Shown one piece after another: positions 53,085 through 62,461 of a stretch of DNA of 64,000 bases. Position 1 is the stretch's first letter; the number at the start of each line of letters is the position of its first letter. The stretch comes from Leptolyngbya sp. PCC 7375. GTDB taxonomy: Bacteria; Cyanobacteriota; Cyanobacteriia; Phormidesmidales; Phormidesmidaceae. The notes under the pieces were generated by a model, which was not told where the DNA came from, did no database searches, and saw nothing but the letters and a program-made list of their open reading frames with translations. The stretch spans positions 62,001-126,000 of the forward strand of contig NZ_JH993793.1 in the NCBI RefSeq assembly GCF_000316115.1, read 5' to 3'. The translations under genes and the position numbers were made by a program.

Positions 53085-54770
53085 ATGGCCACCTCTCCTT
53101 CGATTACTCAACTGGTGTTGGATTATCTACTGCACGAGCAGGCTGGGCAGATCGCTGTGGTTTGTCTCCTTTTGCTTGGTCTGATCTGGATATTAGACAA
53201 CGGTCCCAAAAGTAAGCTGGCGACAGGACGTTGGGGCGGAGCACGAGAGAAAGCAGCCGCTCGCTTCAAGGCCCATCAACAAATGTGGCATCGGGTATTC
53301 AACAAGGTTGCCCTATATATTGTCAGCCCTAGATATCAGGGGGATAAACGTCCACTTTATTTCCCTGATTTACAACGAGGCTTGCTGACGGTTGGGGCAC
53401 CTGGAGTCGGTAAAACTGAATCTTGTATCTCTCCACTGGTTAGATCTAGCCTGGAGCAGGGATATCCCGTAATTCTCTTGGATGGAAAATATCCAACAGA
53501 ATCGTCACGTCATGCGGCTTATGCACGGCACTTAGGGTATGACGTCAAGGTGTTTGCCCCCGGATTTCCTGAGTCTGAGATTTGTAACATTCTTGACTTT
53601 CTCAAAGATGGTGAAGATGGGGAGATGGCCGCACAGCTTGCCAAGGTGCTGGATAAAAACTTCCGAAAAAGTACGCGAGATAGTGATCCGTATTTTGAGG
53701 AAGCTGGTCAACAGCTGATTCAAGCTGCGCTTCAGCTGGCGAAAACTACCCTATTTTCAGATTTGTTGATGGTGGGGTCGATTCTGATTTTGAGTGATTT
53801 AGGCAAGCGTGTTGAAGCGGCGTCAGATATGAATCCATTTATCCGCATGGCCTTTATGTCATTACGGGCGGTTAAAGAGAGCGAAAAAACTGTCGCTTCT
53901 ATTGCAGGTACCGCCACCAACTATTTTCAGCGCTTTATCAACCGACGCATTATCAATTCATTTGTTGGGAAGACCTCATTCCCACTCGATATGCAAGGAC
54001 GACAGCTACTCATTCTCGGTCTTGATAAAGAAAAACAAGAAGCCCTCTCGCCATTAATTGCAGTTGTTTTACACTTAATGGTAACGCGCAATGTGTCTCA
54101 ACGACGTCATGAGCCTCTGATTGTTGTTCTCGATGAGTTGCCCACCATCCATGTAGATGTAGTTAAATGGCTGAACTGGTATCGAGAGAATGGGTTGGTG
54201 CTCATTCTCGGGATTCAGAACATTGCTCAATTGGAGCAGAGCTATGGCAAAGAGGCGGCTCGGTCTATTGTTGGCGCTTGTAGTACAAAAGTACTATTTA
54301 ATCCAGGGGAGGTTTCATCCGCCAAGCTGCTGTCTGATCTCTTAGGTGATCAGGTGATCCTTGAACGCCAGCGCTCTAAGACTCGTGGCCGCAGACAGCG
54401 TAGCACCAGTATCTCTGAGCAGCATCGGGTGAGGAAGTTATTTGAACCCAGCCAATTCCTACGATTGCCGCCAGGTAAATGTATCCTACTGAGCCCAGGT
54501 CATCGGTCTAAAGGCGAGATTGGGATTCCGCTTAAGGTCAAAATCACAATCCCCACCACTGAAACTCGAAAATCGGAAGTCAGTGTCAAGCGGTGGCCCC
54601 AACTACGCCGCTGGCTCATTCAGCAACGTCAACACCGTGAGATCGGGCCAACCGATATCGAACAGCGAATGGCTTTAGCGGAGACGCTACTGCCACCTAT
54701 AACGTCATCGCCCATTGAGACGGCTGCTCAATTGGGACAGTTGGGCAAGGATCTTGAAAATAGTTTTTAG
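53085..54770 (+). CDS. virD4: VirD4/TraG-type coupling protein
   Basis: A 561-residue type IV coupling protein that brings the relaxase-DNA complex to the channel. One membrane segment lies at about 20-37. Walker A is TVGAPGVGKTES (about 102-113), Walker B IVVLDELPTIHV (about 347-358), followed by the TraD/TraM-type motif ILGIQNIAQLEQSYG and CSTKVLFNPGE. This is the second large motor gene of the window that is not the FtsK-like protein at 11713. ATG at 53085, 14 bases after the secreted protein gene. Confidence 0.88.
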   Translation: MATSPSITQLVLDYLLHEQAGQIAVVCLLLLGLIWILDNGPKSKLATGRWGGAREKAAARFKAHQQMWHRVFNKVALYIVSPRYQGDKRPLYFPDLQRGLLTVGAPGVGKTESCISPLVRSSLEQGYPVILLDGKYPTESSRHAAYARHLGYDVKVFAPGFPESEICNILDFLKDGEDGEMAAQLAKVLDKNFRKSTRDSDPYFEEAGQQLIQAALQLAKTTLFSDLLMVGSILILSDLGKRVEAASDMNPFIRMAFMSLRAVKESEKTVASIAGTATNYFQRFINRRIINSFVGKTSFPLDMQGRQLLILGLDKEKQEALSPLIAVVLHLMVTRNVSQRRHEPLIVVLDELPTIHVDVVKWLNWYRENGLVLILGIQNIAQLEQSYGKEAARSIVGACSTKVLFNPGEVSSAKLLSDLLGDQVILERQRSKTRGRRQRSTSISEQHRVRKLFEPSQFLRLPPGKCILLSPGHRSKGEIGIPLKVKITIPTTETRKSEVSVKRWPQLRRWLIQQRQHREIGPTDIEQRMALAETLLPPITSSPIETAAQLGQLGKDLENSF

Positions 54771-54783
54771 CTAGGAGGGACTC

Positions 54784-56346
54784 ATGGAACCAGATGCTGA
54801 GCGCAATGAACAATATGAACTTCCCTTAGGGGATGATAATGGAGGGATTTCAATCCCACAGCTGCCACTGGGACAAAAATCGACCCGCCAATTTCGAGAT
54901 ACCTCAGAGGCCGCAGGCGAATCGACTGATACCTCTGATGAGGCAATGGAGGAGTCCGCACAGTCTGAATCCGATTCTCAAGCAGGTGAACCCAAACGGA
55001 AGGCACCAAATCTTTCAGAGCAGTTTGAGTCACGACTAAAGGACGATCAACAGACTCAACACACGAAAAAGACTAAAACGGCATCTGCTGCCGGAACGGC
55101 GAATGCTGGAAAGACTAAAACAGCATCCCAATCATCAAGCCAATCGAAAGCCAAGGTGATGCCGGTATCTAAGACGGTGCAACAGCTCCTAGAAAATATT
55201 CGTGCTGCTGCCCGTAATCAAGGCAAGGTGATAGGACCGATTGAAATTACTATTCGAGGATCAGATCGGTATCGTGAAGGCCTTAACAGTGCTGTTGAGA
55301 TGAATACTCTATCTGATCAGAAGGCTGAACTTCTGCGATCCTACTTCGGGAGAGAGCCAATATCCCGTCCCATTGCTAATCGGGAGTTGGTACCAAAGGC
55401 AAGCATTCGACTGGCTGGCGAAGAAGTTTTTCGGGTGGAAGGAGTTGGTGTTGTCCAGAATGCGTTGAAGGGGTATCTGCCACCTGAACAAGCACAAACG
55501 TTTAATGCCGCAGAGGCTGTGCAGACACCGTCAATTTCCTTATCCCTGCCATCAGATTGGGAACAACTGTACGATGCTGAGCGTTCAACCATTGGCCATA
55601 AATGGTCCAAAGAATCTAAAAAAGAGCGGATGCGCCGTTCGGTAGAGTCATTTAGCGTCATTCAGCATCAACGGATTGCAGGTGTCACGACGCAGTTATT
55701 GCAAGCTTATGGTACTCGCCAGGACGATGGTCGCTTTGTCCTTCAGACCAAAGACTATACGCTTGAAGGTCAAGGTCGGGAACTTGTTATCAAGACATCT
55801 CAAGGAAAGGAACTCTTTAAGCGAATCAAATCACCGGCAGGTCTATCGTTTGTCAGTTTCAATCACTTGAGTCCTCAACAGGCCCAGGATTTTCTCATCG
55901 TCGATCGCCTGATTCGACAAGAGGGTATTGCTGGAATCTCTCCAGATAGTGCAGGTCGACTCAAGCAATTAGGTTCATTGACACCACAGTTTGATACGGC
56001 CTTAAGCGATCAGATTAATGCCCGCCGGATTCGGATGATCGGACGGGCTTACCTTGATGTCGAAGGTGCGGTCCTTGACAAGCACGGTATGCGGGCAATT
56101 GAGAGTCATCCGTATCGCATTGAAGAATCGAAGACCGGCATCAAAATTACGGCTCATCGCCCCGATGGGCAACAGGTCACGATCGTGCAGTTGGACAATG
56201 GCAAATCCCTTATTAACCTCACCACAGATGATCTCAAGTATTTTAGTACGCTCGCCACCGATCTGAGTGGACGCCTAGTGCAGCAGAATTCAGTGGCCCA
56301 GGCCATGCAATCGGTCAAAGCCCAGGCTACACAAATGCAACGATGA
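54784..56346 (+). CDS. Hypothetical protein of the transfer operon
   Basis: A 520-residue protein. Residues 1-120 are hydrophilic, rich in Ser, Thr, Gln, Lys and Asp and probably disordered. Two later parts share a similar beta pattern: YTLEGQGRELVIKTSQGKEL near 323-343 and YRIEESKTGIKITAHRPDGQQ near 441-461, so a duplicated small domain is likely. ATG at 54784 has GGAGGGA a few bases ahead. It directly follows the coupling protein gene. No family recognised. A substrate- or relaxosome-linked role is possible from place only. Confidence 0.6.
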   Translation: MEPDAERNEQYELPLGDDNGGISIPQLPLGQKSTRQFRDTSEAAGESTDTSDEAMEESAQSESDSQAGEPKRKAPNLSEQFESRLKDDQQTQHTKKTKTASAAGTANAGKTKTASQSSSQSKAKVMPVSKTVQQLLENIRAAARNQGKVIGPIEITIRGSDRYREGLNSAVEMNTLSDQKAELLRSYFGREPISRPIANRELVPKASIRLAGEEVFRVEGVGVVQNALKGYLPPEQAQTFNAAEAVQTPSISLSLPSDWEQLYDAERSTIGHKWSKESKKERMRRSVESFSVIQHQRIAGVTTQLLQAYGTRQDDGRFVLQTKDYTLEGQGRELVIKTSQGKELFKRIKSPAGLSFVSFNHLSPQQAQDFLIVDRLIRQEGIAGISPDSAGRLKQLGSLTPQFDTALSDQINARRIRMIGRAYLDVEGAVLDKHGMRAIESHPYRIEESKTGIKITAHRPDGQQVTIVQLDNGKSLINLTTDDLKYFSTLATDLSGRLVQQNSVAQAMQSVKAQATQMQR

Positions 56347-56394
56347 TGTGATTTCCCAGATGAAGACAGTTAGTTGCCCCCGTGGAGACGTTCT

Positions 56395-56928
56395 ATGCGG
56401 ATAGGTTTACTACTAACGATTACAGGGGTGGCCCTTGGAGGATTCATCCTTTGGGGGGTACTAAAGTGGCGACGCCCCAATCATCGGCATCGGCGCAATA
56501 TTTGGAAGGCTCGGCAGGTGATCTCACAGTTAAGACGCAGAAAACTGAGCACCACAGAAAGCTTACCGATCGTGCTTGGCACGTTGCGATCGCTTGATCC
56601 ATTTCAATTTGAAGAACTGATCCTGTGCTGTTTTCAGGATAAAGGCTACCGCATCAGGCGCAACCGCCGTTATACCGGCGATGGAGGAATAGATGGTCGT
56701 GTGCTTCAGGGAGGACAGCTGTTTCTGGTACAGGCAAAGCGATATCGCCATCATATTGATGCGGCCCATGTGCGGGAATTCCTCATGATTATCAATAGGG
56801 AAGGGGCTGCTGGTGGATTCTTTGTCCATACAGGAAAAACAGGAAAATTATCCAAACAATTGTTAGCCAATAGCAAGCTTACGCTTTTAAGCGGTCAGGG
56901 GTTAGTTGATTTTGTCTTACATCAGTGA
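56395..56928 (+). CDS. Membrane-anchored Mrr-like restriction endonuclease-fold protein
   Basis: A 177-residue protein with an N-terminal membrane segment (about 5-25) and an Mrr-type PDDEXK domain. The domain shows LRSLDPFQFEELILCCFQDKGY, the Asp in GDGGIDGRV and the Q-x-K motif in FLVQAKRYRHH, so the catalytic D...QxK is present. Mrr-like proteins cut modified DNA, though membrane-anchored ones are of unknown use. ATG at 56395 is preferred for GGAGACG ahead; a TTG at 56374 would add seven residues. Last gene of the plus-strand transfer run. Confidence 0.8.
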   Translation: MRIGLLLTITGVALGGFILWGVLKWRRPNHRHRRNIWKARQVISQLRRRKLSTTESLPIVLGTLRSLDPFQFEELILCCFQDKGYRIRRNRRYTGDGGIDGRVLQGGQLFLVQAKRYRHHIDAAHVREFLMIINREGAAGGFFVHTGKTGKLSKQLLANSKLTLLSGQGLVDFVLHQ

Positions 56929-57045
56929 TGCTTCCAATGGGGTGAGTTGTTCATAGAGTTGACGTACTCATTAAATTCGCAACAATGCTCCTAATTTGAT
57001 CTGTTTTGACAGAGCGAAGAGATGTTTTGTATGAGGTTATAGGCT

Positions 57046-57393
57046 GTGAAGAAAAAGACGTACAATACCAACCGAGTTCTTTTGACTGGCTTCGTCGGTG
57101 AAAAGGTTGATCATAGAAAGGTAGGAGACCCAGTTGTCAGTGTTGCTACTTTCTTTCTAGGAATTCCTTATGAAGAAGACAATAGTGAGAAAACAAGCTG
57201 GGAAACGCACGCGATAGAAACTTGGCGTGGACTTGCCGATCTCTGTAAGGAAAAGCTTACAAAAGGTTCAAAGGTGTTAGTTGAGGGCGCACTTCGCCAA
57301 GATCGTTGGGATGACAATGATAATAAAACCCAATTCCGAACGTATATTCGCGCTGATCGCGTTGAATTTCTTAAGCTTAAGAGGCCGGAGTAA
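57046..57393 (+). CDS. ssb: Single-stranded DNA-binding protein
   Basis: A 115-residue SSB with the OB fold: NRVLLTGFVGEKVDHRKVGDPV, W-E-T-HAIETWRGLADLCKEKL and KGSKVLVEGALRQDRWDDND, ending before the acidic tip of chromosomal SSBs. Plasmid SSBs protect transferred single strands. Start is GTG at 57046. A hairpin terminator follows at 57442. Shorter than chromosomal SSB (about 170 residues). Confidence 0.88.
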   Translation: MKKKTYNTNRVLLTGFVGEKVDHRKVGDPVVSVATFFLGIPYEEDNSEKTSWETHAIETWRGLADLCKEKLTKGSKVLVEGALRQDRWDDNDNKTQFRTYIRADRVEFLKLKRPE

Positions 57394-57441
57394 TACGAAT
57401 TCACACTTTAGCTGAATGTTTTTGAGGAGGTAACACGATGC

Positions 57442-57466
57442 GAGGGCGTTTCACCGCCCTCCTCTT
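57442..57466 (+). terminator. Rho-independent terminator after ssb
   Basis: GAGGGCG (57442-57448) pairs with CGCCCTC (57455-57461), loop TTTCAC, followed by CTCTTT. It lies 49 bases after the ssb stop. Confidence 0.7.
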
Positions 57467-57556
57467 TACGTTGAGAAATAACGCCAACTTATCGGTCATC
57501 GCTGGGGCAATTGCCGAACAGAATCGTTCCAATGATGTAGCGTTGAGACGCTTTTC

Positions 57557-57835
57557 CTAGCTAGCCGCTACAGCTTCTTTAAAGCCTTTACCGGCTGAGA
57601 ATGCGGGAACCGTTGTCGCTGGAATAGTCATTGTTTCACCAGTTTTTGGATTCCGGCCTTCACGCTCTTTGCGGTCACGGGATTCGAAGCTTCCAAACCC
57701 TACGAACGTAACCTTTTCCCCATCGGCTACAGCTTCCATGATGGAGTCAATCGTTGCCGAGACGATTGTATCGGCCTCTTTCTTACTAACTCCAGCCTTA
57801 GCAGCCACAGTGGTGATCAATTCGCCCTTATTCAT
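57557..57835 (-). CDS. HU-family DNA-binding protein
   Basis: A 92-residue histone-like protein: MNKGELITTVAAKAG, KVTFVGFGSFESRDRKER and the DNA-binding arm GRNPKTGETMTIPATTVPAFSAG are all present and complete. HU bends DNA and is a common cargo of plasmids, where it helps replication or transfer. ATG at 57835. It converges with ssb. Confidence 0.95.
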   Translation of the reverse strand: MNKGELITTVAAKAGVSKKEADTIVSATIDSIMEAVADGEKVTFVGFGSFESRDRKEREGRNPKTGETMTIPATTVPAFSAGKGFKEAVAAS

Positions 57836-57989
57836 AGTTGCCTCCGAAAAGTCGAGACAGTTTTAACACGAGTTTCCAAGGAGTACAAGCATTATTTATA
57901 ATGTCTACATCTACCGTCAAAGTAAGCCATTGCATTGACTCTAATGGTCCTGACTACATCGAGGGGGACATGACGCCAGACATACACTC

Positions 57990-58140
57990 CCACGACTGAC
58001 CGCCCTGACAATCTGCATCTATCGCTACTGAAACACAATGCTTCAAGCGATAGATTTGTTCTATTCTCTACAGTGTTTGCTTGGAAAGAGTGCCAAACAA
58101 GCTACTCTCCAGCTCCCCCGATGGCCATCGGGGGCTTTTT
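57990..58140 (+). ncRNA. Candidate small RNA ending at a strong terminator
   Basis: CCCCCGATGG (58115-58124) and CCATCGGGGG (58125-58134) form a perfect 10-bp stem followed by CTTTTTA on the plus strand, a textbook terminator. No plus-strand gene ends near it: upstream are the minus-strand HU gene and empty sequence. A further perfect stem, ATCTATCGCT (58017-58026) with AGCGATAGAT (58046-58055), lies 60 bases ahead. Together they suggest a short RNA made from about 57900-58000. The 5' end is a guess. Confidence 0.45.
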
Positions 58141-58159
58141 ATGGAATGACTCCATTTCA

Positions 58160-58957
58160 TTAGGCAGCGACCATCATCTGCTCCATCTCTGTAACAAACT
58201 CAGCCTGAAACTCACTAATTAGCTCTTGCTGACTCTGATCGAGCAAGCTCCAAAGCCATGTCCGTAAAGATTTCGGAATTTTAGGGTAGAACGCCTCAGC
58301 AATGCCTCCTGCGATGGCGGCCAACGTCTTGGCATCTCCCCCCAACGCAATGGCATTGCGAAGTGCCTGCTCAACGGTTTTAGAGTCCAAGAATGCAATG
58401 ATAGCGGCTTCCACAGTATCGGTTGCTAATGCGCTGTATTGATAACGTTGCTGTAGAACCGGGTAAGGTATCTGGAAATCATAGCCAAAGATATTAGTCA
58501 GTAACTCAGCTATCATCTGCTTTGATGCGCCTGTGTTGGCGAGAAAGATAGCTGCTGCCGTTGCCTGAGCCCCTTTGATGCCATCGGGGTGATTATGACT
58601 AATGATGGCAGAGCGCTCAGCTTCTTCCATCACCTCTTTGAGGTTGTCAAACGCATAGGCGATTGGTACAGCTCTCACAGCGCCATCATTACGACAACTG
58701 TAGTAGGGCTTTAAGACTTTGCTACTAGCCCAGTCACTAAAACTGTTATTATAACCTCCCTTGATCTGGGGATACCACTGATACCAACGAGCATAGGCTT
58801 CTCCATACTCACCGCCATACAGCAGACAATCTGCCGTAGCGAGCATAAAGAGGGTATTTTCAGTCCAGTGACTTTCTGGAGTGATGAGTTCAACGTCTTG
58901 GCGTTTCGTACGCTGATAAGCCGAGCCGAGCGCATCTCCAAGGATTGCTCCGAACAT
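58160..58957 (-). CDS. ADP-ribosylglycohydrolase-family protein, altered metal site
   Basis: A 265-residue protein of the ADP-ribosylglycohydrolase family, which removes ADP-ribose from proteins. Family blocks are clear: GAILGDALGSAY at the start, NDGAVRAVPIAYA, ISHNHPDGIKGAQATAAAIF and ALGGDAKTLAAIAGGIAEAF. Two metal-binding blocks differ from the norm: TDDT is TENT (HWTENTLFML) and GGDTDT is GGDAKT. Hence activity is doubtful, or the substrate differs. ATG at 58957. Convergent with the small-RNA candidate. Confidence 0.85.
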   Translation of the reverse strand: MFGAILGDALGSAYQRTKRQDVELITPESHWTENTLFMLATADCLLYGGEYGEAYARWYQWYPQIKGGYNNSFSDWASSKVLKPYYSCRNDGAVRAVPIAYAFDNLKEVMEEAERSAIISHNHPDGIKGAQATAAAIFLANTGASKQMIAELLTNIFGYDFQIPYPVLQQRYQYSALATDTVEAAIIAFLDSKTVEQALRNAIALGGDAKTLAAIAGGIAEAFYPKIPKSLRTWLWSLLDQSQQELISEFQAEFVTEMEQMMVAA

Positions 58958-59174
58958 ATCTGATGTCTATTCTTTGATTGGATTATTTGTGCCGATATTT
59001 CTTTGGCTTAGGCATTCTAGCGTAGATAGTTTCAAATGACATGCAATGGTGTTGAGTTGTTCGTAATGCTTCCTCCTGTTCAGATGTGAATATGAGCGTG
59101 TTAACGTACGGACGATATTGACTTAGATGGTTAATTCATATAGCTGAAAGCCTTGCTTTGTAAGGTTTTCAAAA

Positions 59175-60122
59175 ATGAGTAATCGTGAGCAGAGAATACC
59201 CTCCTTAGCGGAGTTGAAACGGGAATTCATTTCTATTTTCAAAAAATTAACAATTCATCGGTCATTTTCTGAAGTCTGGGCTGATTTTGTAGATGTATCG
59301 GCGATCGCAATATATCAGTCAGTACATTTCAATGAGGCTTGGATGCCAGAGCAGGTGAGACAGCATACGCTTCCATGGACTGACTACAACACTAAGCTGG
59401 AGAATGATTACCTGGCTAAAGTTGGTAAATATCGCAAGGGGGAAGTTGAATTACTCAAGCAGCTCTATCATTTAACCGTTCAGACAGTCGGTTTTTATCA
59501 GTGTGACTTGCTTGGAACAATGTACGAGGAGTTGGAGATAGCATCACGGTCTCAAATGTCGGCGTCGGGCGAATTTTTTACACCAGTTTCTGTATCTCGA
59601 CTGATGGCAGAGTTAACGCTGGGCAATGTGAAAGATATTCTAGAGCAGAAAGGATATATCACTCTGACAGAGCCTGCTGCTGGGAGCGGTCGGATGATCA
59701 TTGCGGTTGTGGAGCAACTATATGCAATGGGCTATGATCCACGCCAGTGCCTATACGTCGAGGCGATAGATGTAAACCATTCTCTCTACTCGACTACGTT
59801 TCTGCAGCTTGCCATATTAGATATCCCAGGCAAAATATACTGGGGAAATACGCTTAGTGCAAAAGTTTGGGATGTTCGAGAGACGCCACAGCTTATGTTG
59901 TCGCGTATGATTTGGAACCGTGATCCAGCGTTTAAGATGCTGAAAGTGTTAAAGGAGCTGGAAGCTGATTCTTCATCAGATGAGAGTGGATATAGTGATG
60001 AGACTCTAAGTGCTAGTGTTGAAATGGATGCGATCGATCCAGCTGCAGCCAATGATGACACTGAGGATGCGAAACTACCAGCCTATCTTGCTGAAGGTGA
60101 TGGGCAAATGCGATTGTTTTAA
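59175..60122 (+). CDS. HsdM-like N6-adenine methyltransferase-fold protein without NPPY
   Basis: A 315-residue protein with the SAM-binding part of type I DNA methyltransferases: ASGEFFTPVSVSRLMAEL (motif X, about 133-150) and TLTEPAAGSGRMI (motif I, about 163-175). The catalytic motif IV (NPPY/F) expected about 80 residues later is absent, and the protein ends in a short acidic tail after TLSAKVWDVRETPQ. Small plasmid and phage relatives of this form exist. It may bind SAM or DNA without methylating. ATG at 59175. A terminator follows. Confidence 0.78.
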   Translation: MSNREQRIPSLAELKREFISIFKKLTIHRSFSEVWADFVDVSAIAIYQSVHFNEAWMPEQVRQHTLPWTDYNTKLENDYLAKVGKYRKGEVELLKQLYHLTVQTVGFYQCDLLGTMYEELEIASRSQMSASGEFFTPVSVSRLMAELTLGNVKDILEQKGYITLTEPAAGSGRMIIAVVEQLYAMGYDPRQCLYVEAIDVNHSLYSTTFLQLAILDIPGKIYWGNTLSAKVWDVRETPQLMLSRMIWNRDPAFKMLKVLKELEADSSSDESGYSDETLSASVEMDAIDPAAANDDTEDAKLPAYLAEGDGQMRLF

Positions 60123-60148
60123 GCATGGTTTTTAATGCATCACACAAG

Positions 60149-60175
60149 GGGGCTTTTTTTAGCCCCTCTTTCAGA
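60149..60175 (+). terminator. Terminator after the methylase-like gene
   Basis: GGGGCT (60149-60154) and AGCCCC (60161-60166) form a short stem with a T-rich loop, followed by TCTTTC, 27 bases after the stop. Confidence 0.6.
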
Positions 60176-60260
60176 GATTATTTGCTTTTCTAAGAGGGCT
60201 GAACTAGATGTTCAATCAATAGTGGAGTAAAGGTTTTAGCACGATGGGTCAGCACAATAT

Positions 60261-61691
60261 CTATTGCCATTCACCCTGAAGCGCAAAAGCTGCCCAGTAA
60301 TAAGGCGACTTCCATTCGGTTTCTCGAATCATCTCTAACTGCATCTCTTTCAATGCTGCTACTGGTGGTAGTTTTTCATCTAACATCAATCGATAGAATC
60401 TAGTCATCATCTCTGCTGTCACATAATCATCGACTTTCCATAAACTCACCAATAAACGCGGTGAACCTGCATACATAAAACCCCTTGTAAGCCCTATTAA
60501 ACCCTCTCCTCGAACCTCCTTGCCTAATCCAGTTTGGCAAGCACTTGTTACTACTAAATCTGCCGAGAGGTTAAGGTTAAAGATTTTATTGAGGCTCAAA
60601 AAGCCATTTATCGGACTACCATTTTTATCGACCATTGAAAGCACCACTCCTGATAATTCCGGTAATTCGGTATTAAGAATCCCATGAGTAGCGAAATGGA
60701 CAATACGATATTGATTTAATTGGGGATTAGTTACAGTAGCAAGATTAGCATCAAAATCTAAAGCGTAAGTTTTTTGAGTCTCTTCTTGAACAAAGCTGAG
60801 TATAGCCTTTGCTTCGTGACGAGTTCCATGTAGGCGTGTAAGTTCACCAGTCGCTAGGCTTCTAACTGAACGCCGCAAGGTAAGTAACTCTAGATTCAAA
60901 GTTTGTTGTTGAGAAAGACTAGTGTTGCTATTATGAATACGTTCATCATCCGGACTAAAAACGGGATCGGCAAGAATAGCCAAGGTTTTTGGTGCAACTT
61001 CTCTGGCTCTGGTCTTATTACGAATAGTTGCCAAACTGGAGCTAGAAGGTAAGTTGATGACTTCGTATTGTGTGATTAGGGGACTTTGATCTTCTGAGAG
61101 AGTAAGCAACGAAAAAGGAACATATTGCAATACACCATCGGCTGCGACTAAAATACGCTTCTTTTGTAGATCACTAATGGCGGCAGGTAAAACTTCTTGA
61201 CTGAGTTGAGAGGCGGATTTGGCAATAAAACCAAGTTCAGTTGTATCATGTAAGATACTGTCACGTAGATCCTGTGCCAAGATTTCTAATTTTCGGCGAG
61301 GTGGCAGTTGGTAACTAGTCATTCCTTCTGTTGTTACTACCCAAAGATAGCTGTGCTTCTCAGCGAGCGAATACTGTAAGAGCACTGTATCTTCATCTAA
61401 GATTTGCTGTTGAACCTGTCTCATTTTCAAGGGTTGAGGATAGTTAAGGGCAGCATAATGAGGACTAGCTGCACGGATTCTAGTTTGAATATCCTGATAT
61501 TCAATTAAAAGCTTCTTATAATCTGTTTCAATTCTTTGTTTATCTACTTCTTCTATTTCGATCACATTACTACTGGTGACTTCTATCCATAGTTTCTCAG
61601 TAGCATCAAGTTTTTGTTGTATGAGCTTCTCTTCATCTCGCAATTTGCTATCAATTCCCTCAAGGATATCGGTATCGGCTTCGGCAAGAAG
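60261..61691 (-). pseudogene. CHAT-domain protein, N-terminus removed by a Tn3-type insertion
   Basis: The C-terminal 476 residues of a CHAT (caspase-HetF-associated with TPR) protein. The peptidase domain is complete, with His in IVHFATHGIL and Cys in LVVTSACQTGLG, and the typical ending YYWAAFALQGEW. Such proteins normally begin with TPR repeats; here coding sequence recognisable as CHAT starts at LLAEADTDILEGID (61691), where Tn3-type sequence begins. An artificial start (TTG 61709) within the transposon end could still express the domain. In related systems TPR-CHAT proteases act in defence or cell death. Confidence 0.8.
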
Positions 61692-61749
61692 TTGGGGTTT
61701 TTTGCACAACCCCTCGAAAAGGTATAGTCCAGGATGAGACAGGTGAGTC

Positions 61750-62460
61750 TCATTCGAGCGGCAACTGTATCAAAAGCTGAAGAATCGCTTTCATATCAAT
61801 GAGTTCAGGCTGTCTATTGAATTCATAGCGGCCATAGAAGTTGATGTGCTGCCACGCGACCGGTGATACCTGGCTGAGCATGGCCACCCTGGCCGCATCA
61901 CCGCAGCTATCGCTGTGAGTCAAGAGGTCAGACAATATGGAGGCGTTGTAATAAATGATGCAGTTGGTTAGTAAACGAGCGCAGTCCCCCCATATCTGTT
62001 GCTCATATTCAGTCTTGAAGCGCAGTTTCCCAAAATTTGCATAGGAAACAGCTCTGCGTAACTGATGATAACTCTCTCCTCGATTCAGCGCCCGTTGAAC
62101 ATTTTGGCGCAATGGAACTGAATCAACATAGTTTAACAAATAGAGACTTTTTATAATGTTATCATACTCCCATAAAGCCCGCCGGGTCTTATTTTTGCGA
62201 GCATAGGCACTGAGTTTGCTAACAATGATACTCTGCGTGGTTGTCTTCAGGGCCAATGACACCATGATGCGCTGGATGTTGTCCCACTCGGCCAGGATGA
62301 GGTTTGTATTGATCTTCCGAATCGGCTTGAGCAGCGCATCGCCATACTGACTGGGGTGTTTGAACCCATAGAGTGCATGGCTGACCTTGTCATGGATATC
62401 TCGATAGCGTGGGGCGAACTGATAGCCGAATAAGTGCAAGATGGCGAAATTGACCGGCAT
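61750..62460 (-). pseudogene. Tn3-family transposase, C-terminal fragment
   Basis: The last 236 residues of a Tn3-type TnpA (about 970 residues when whole). FAILHLFGYQFAPRYRDI, GESYHQLRRAVSYANFGKLRF and IWGDCARLLTNCIIYYNASILS are the conserved C-terminal blocks, with Glu in the catalytic part. The sequence N-terminal to PVNFAILHLFG, expected to be the DTHG...E segment, is missing because another insertion sequence ends there. The fragment cannot be active. Confidence 0.85.
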
Positions 62461-62461
62461 G

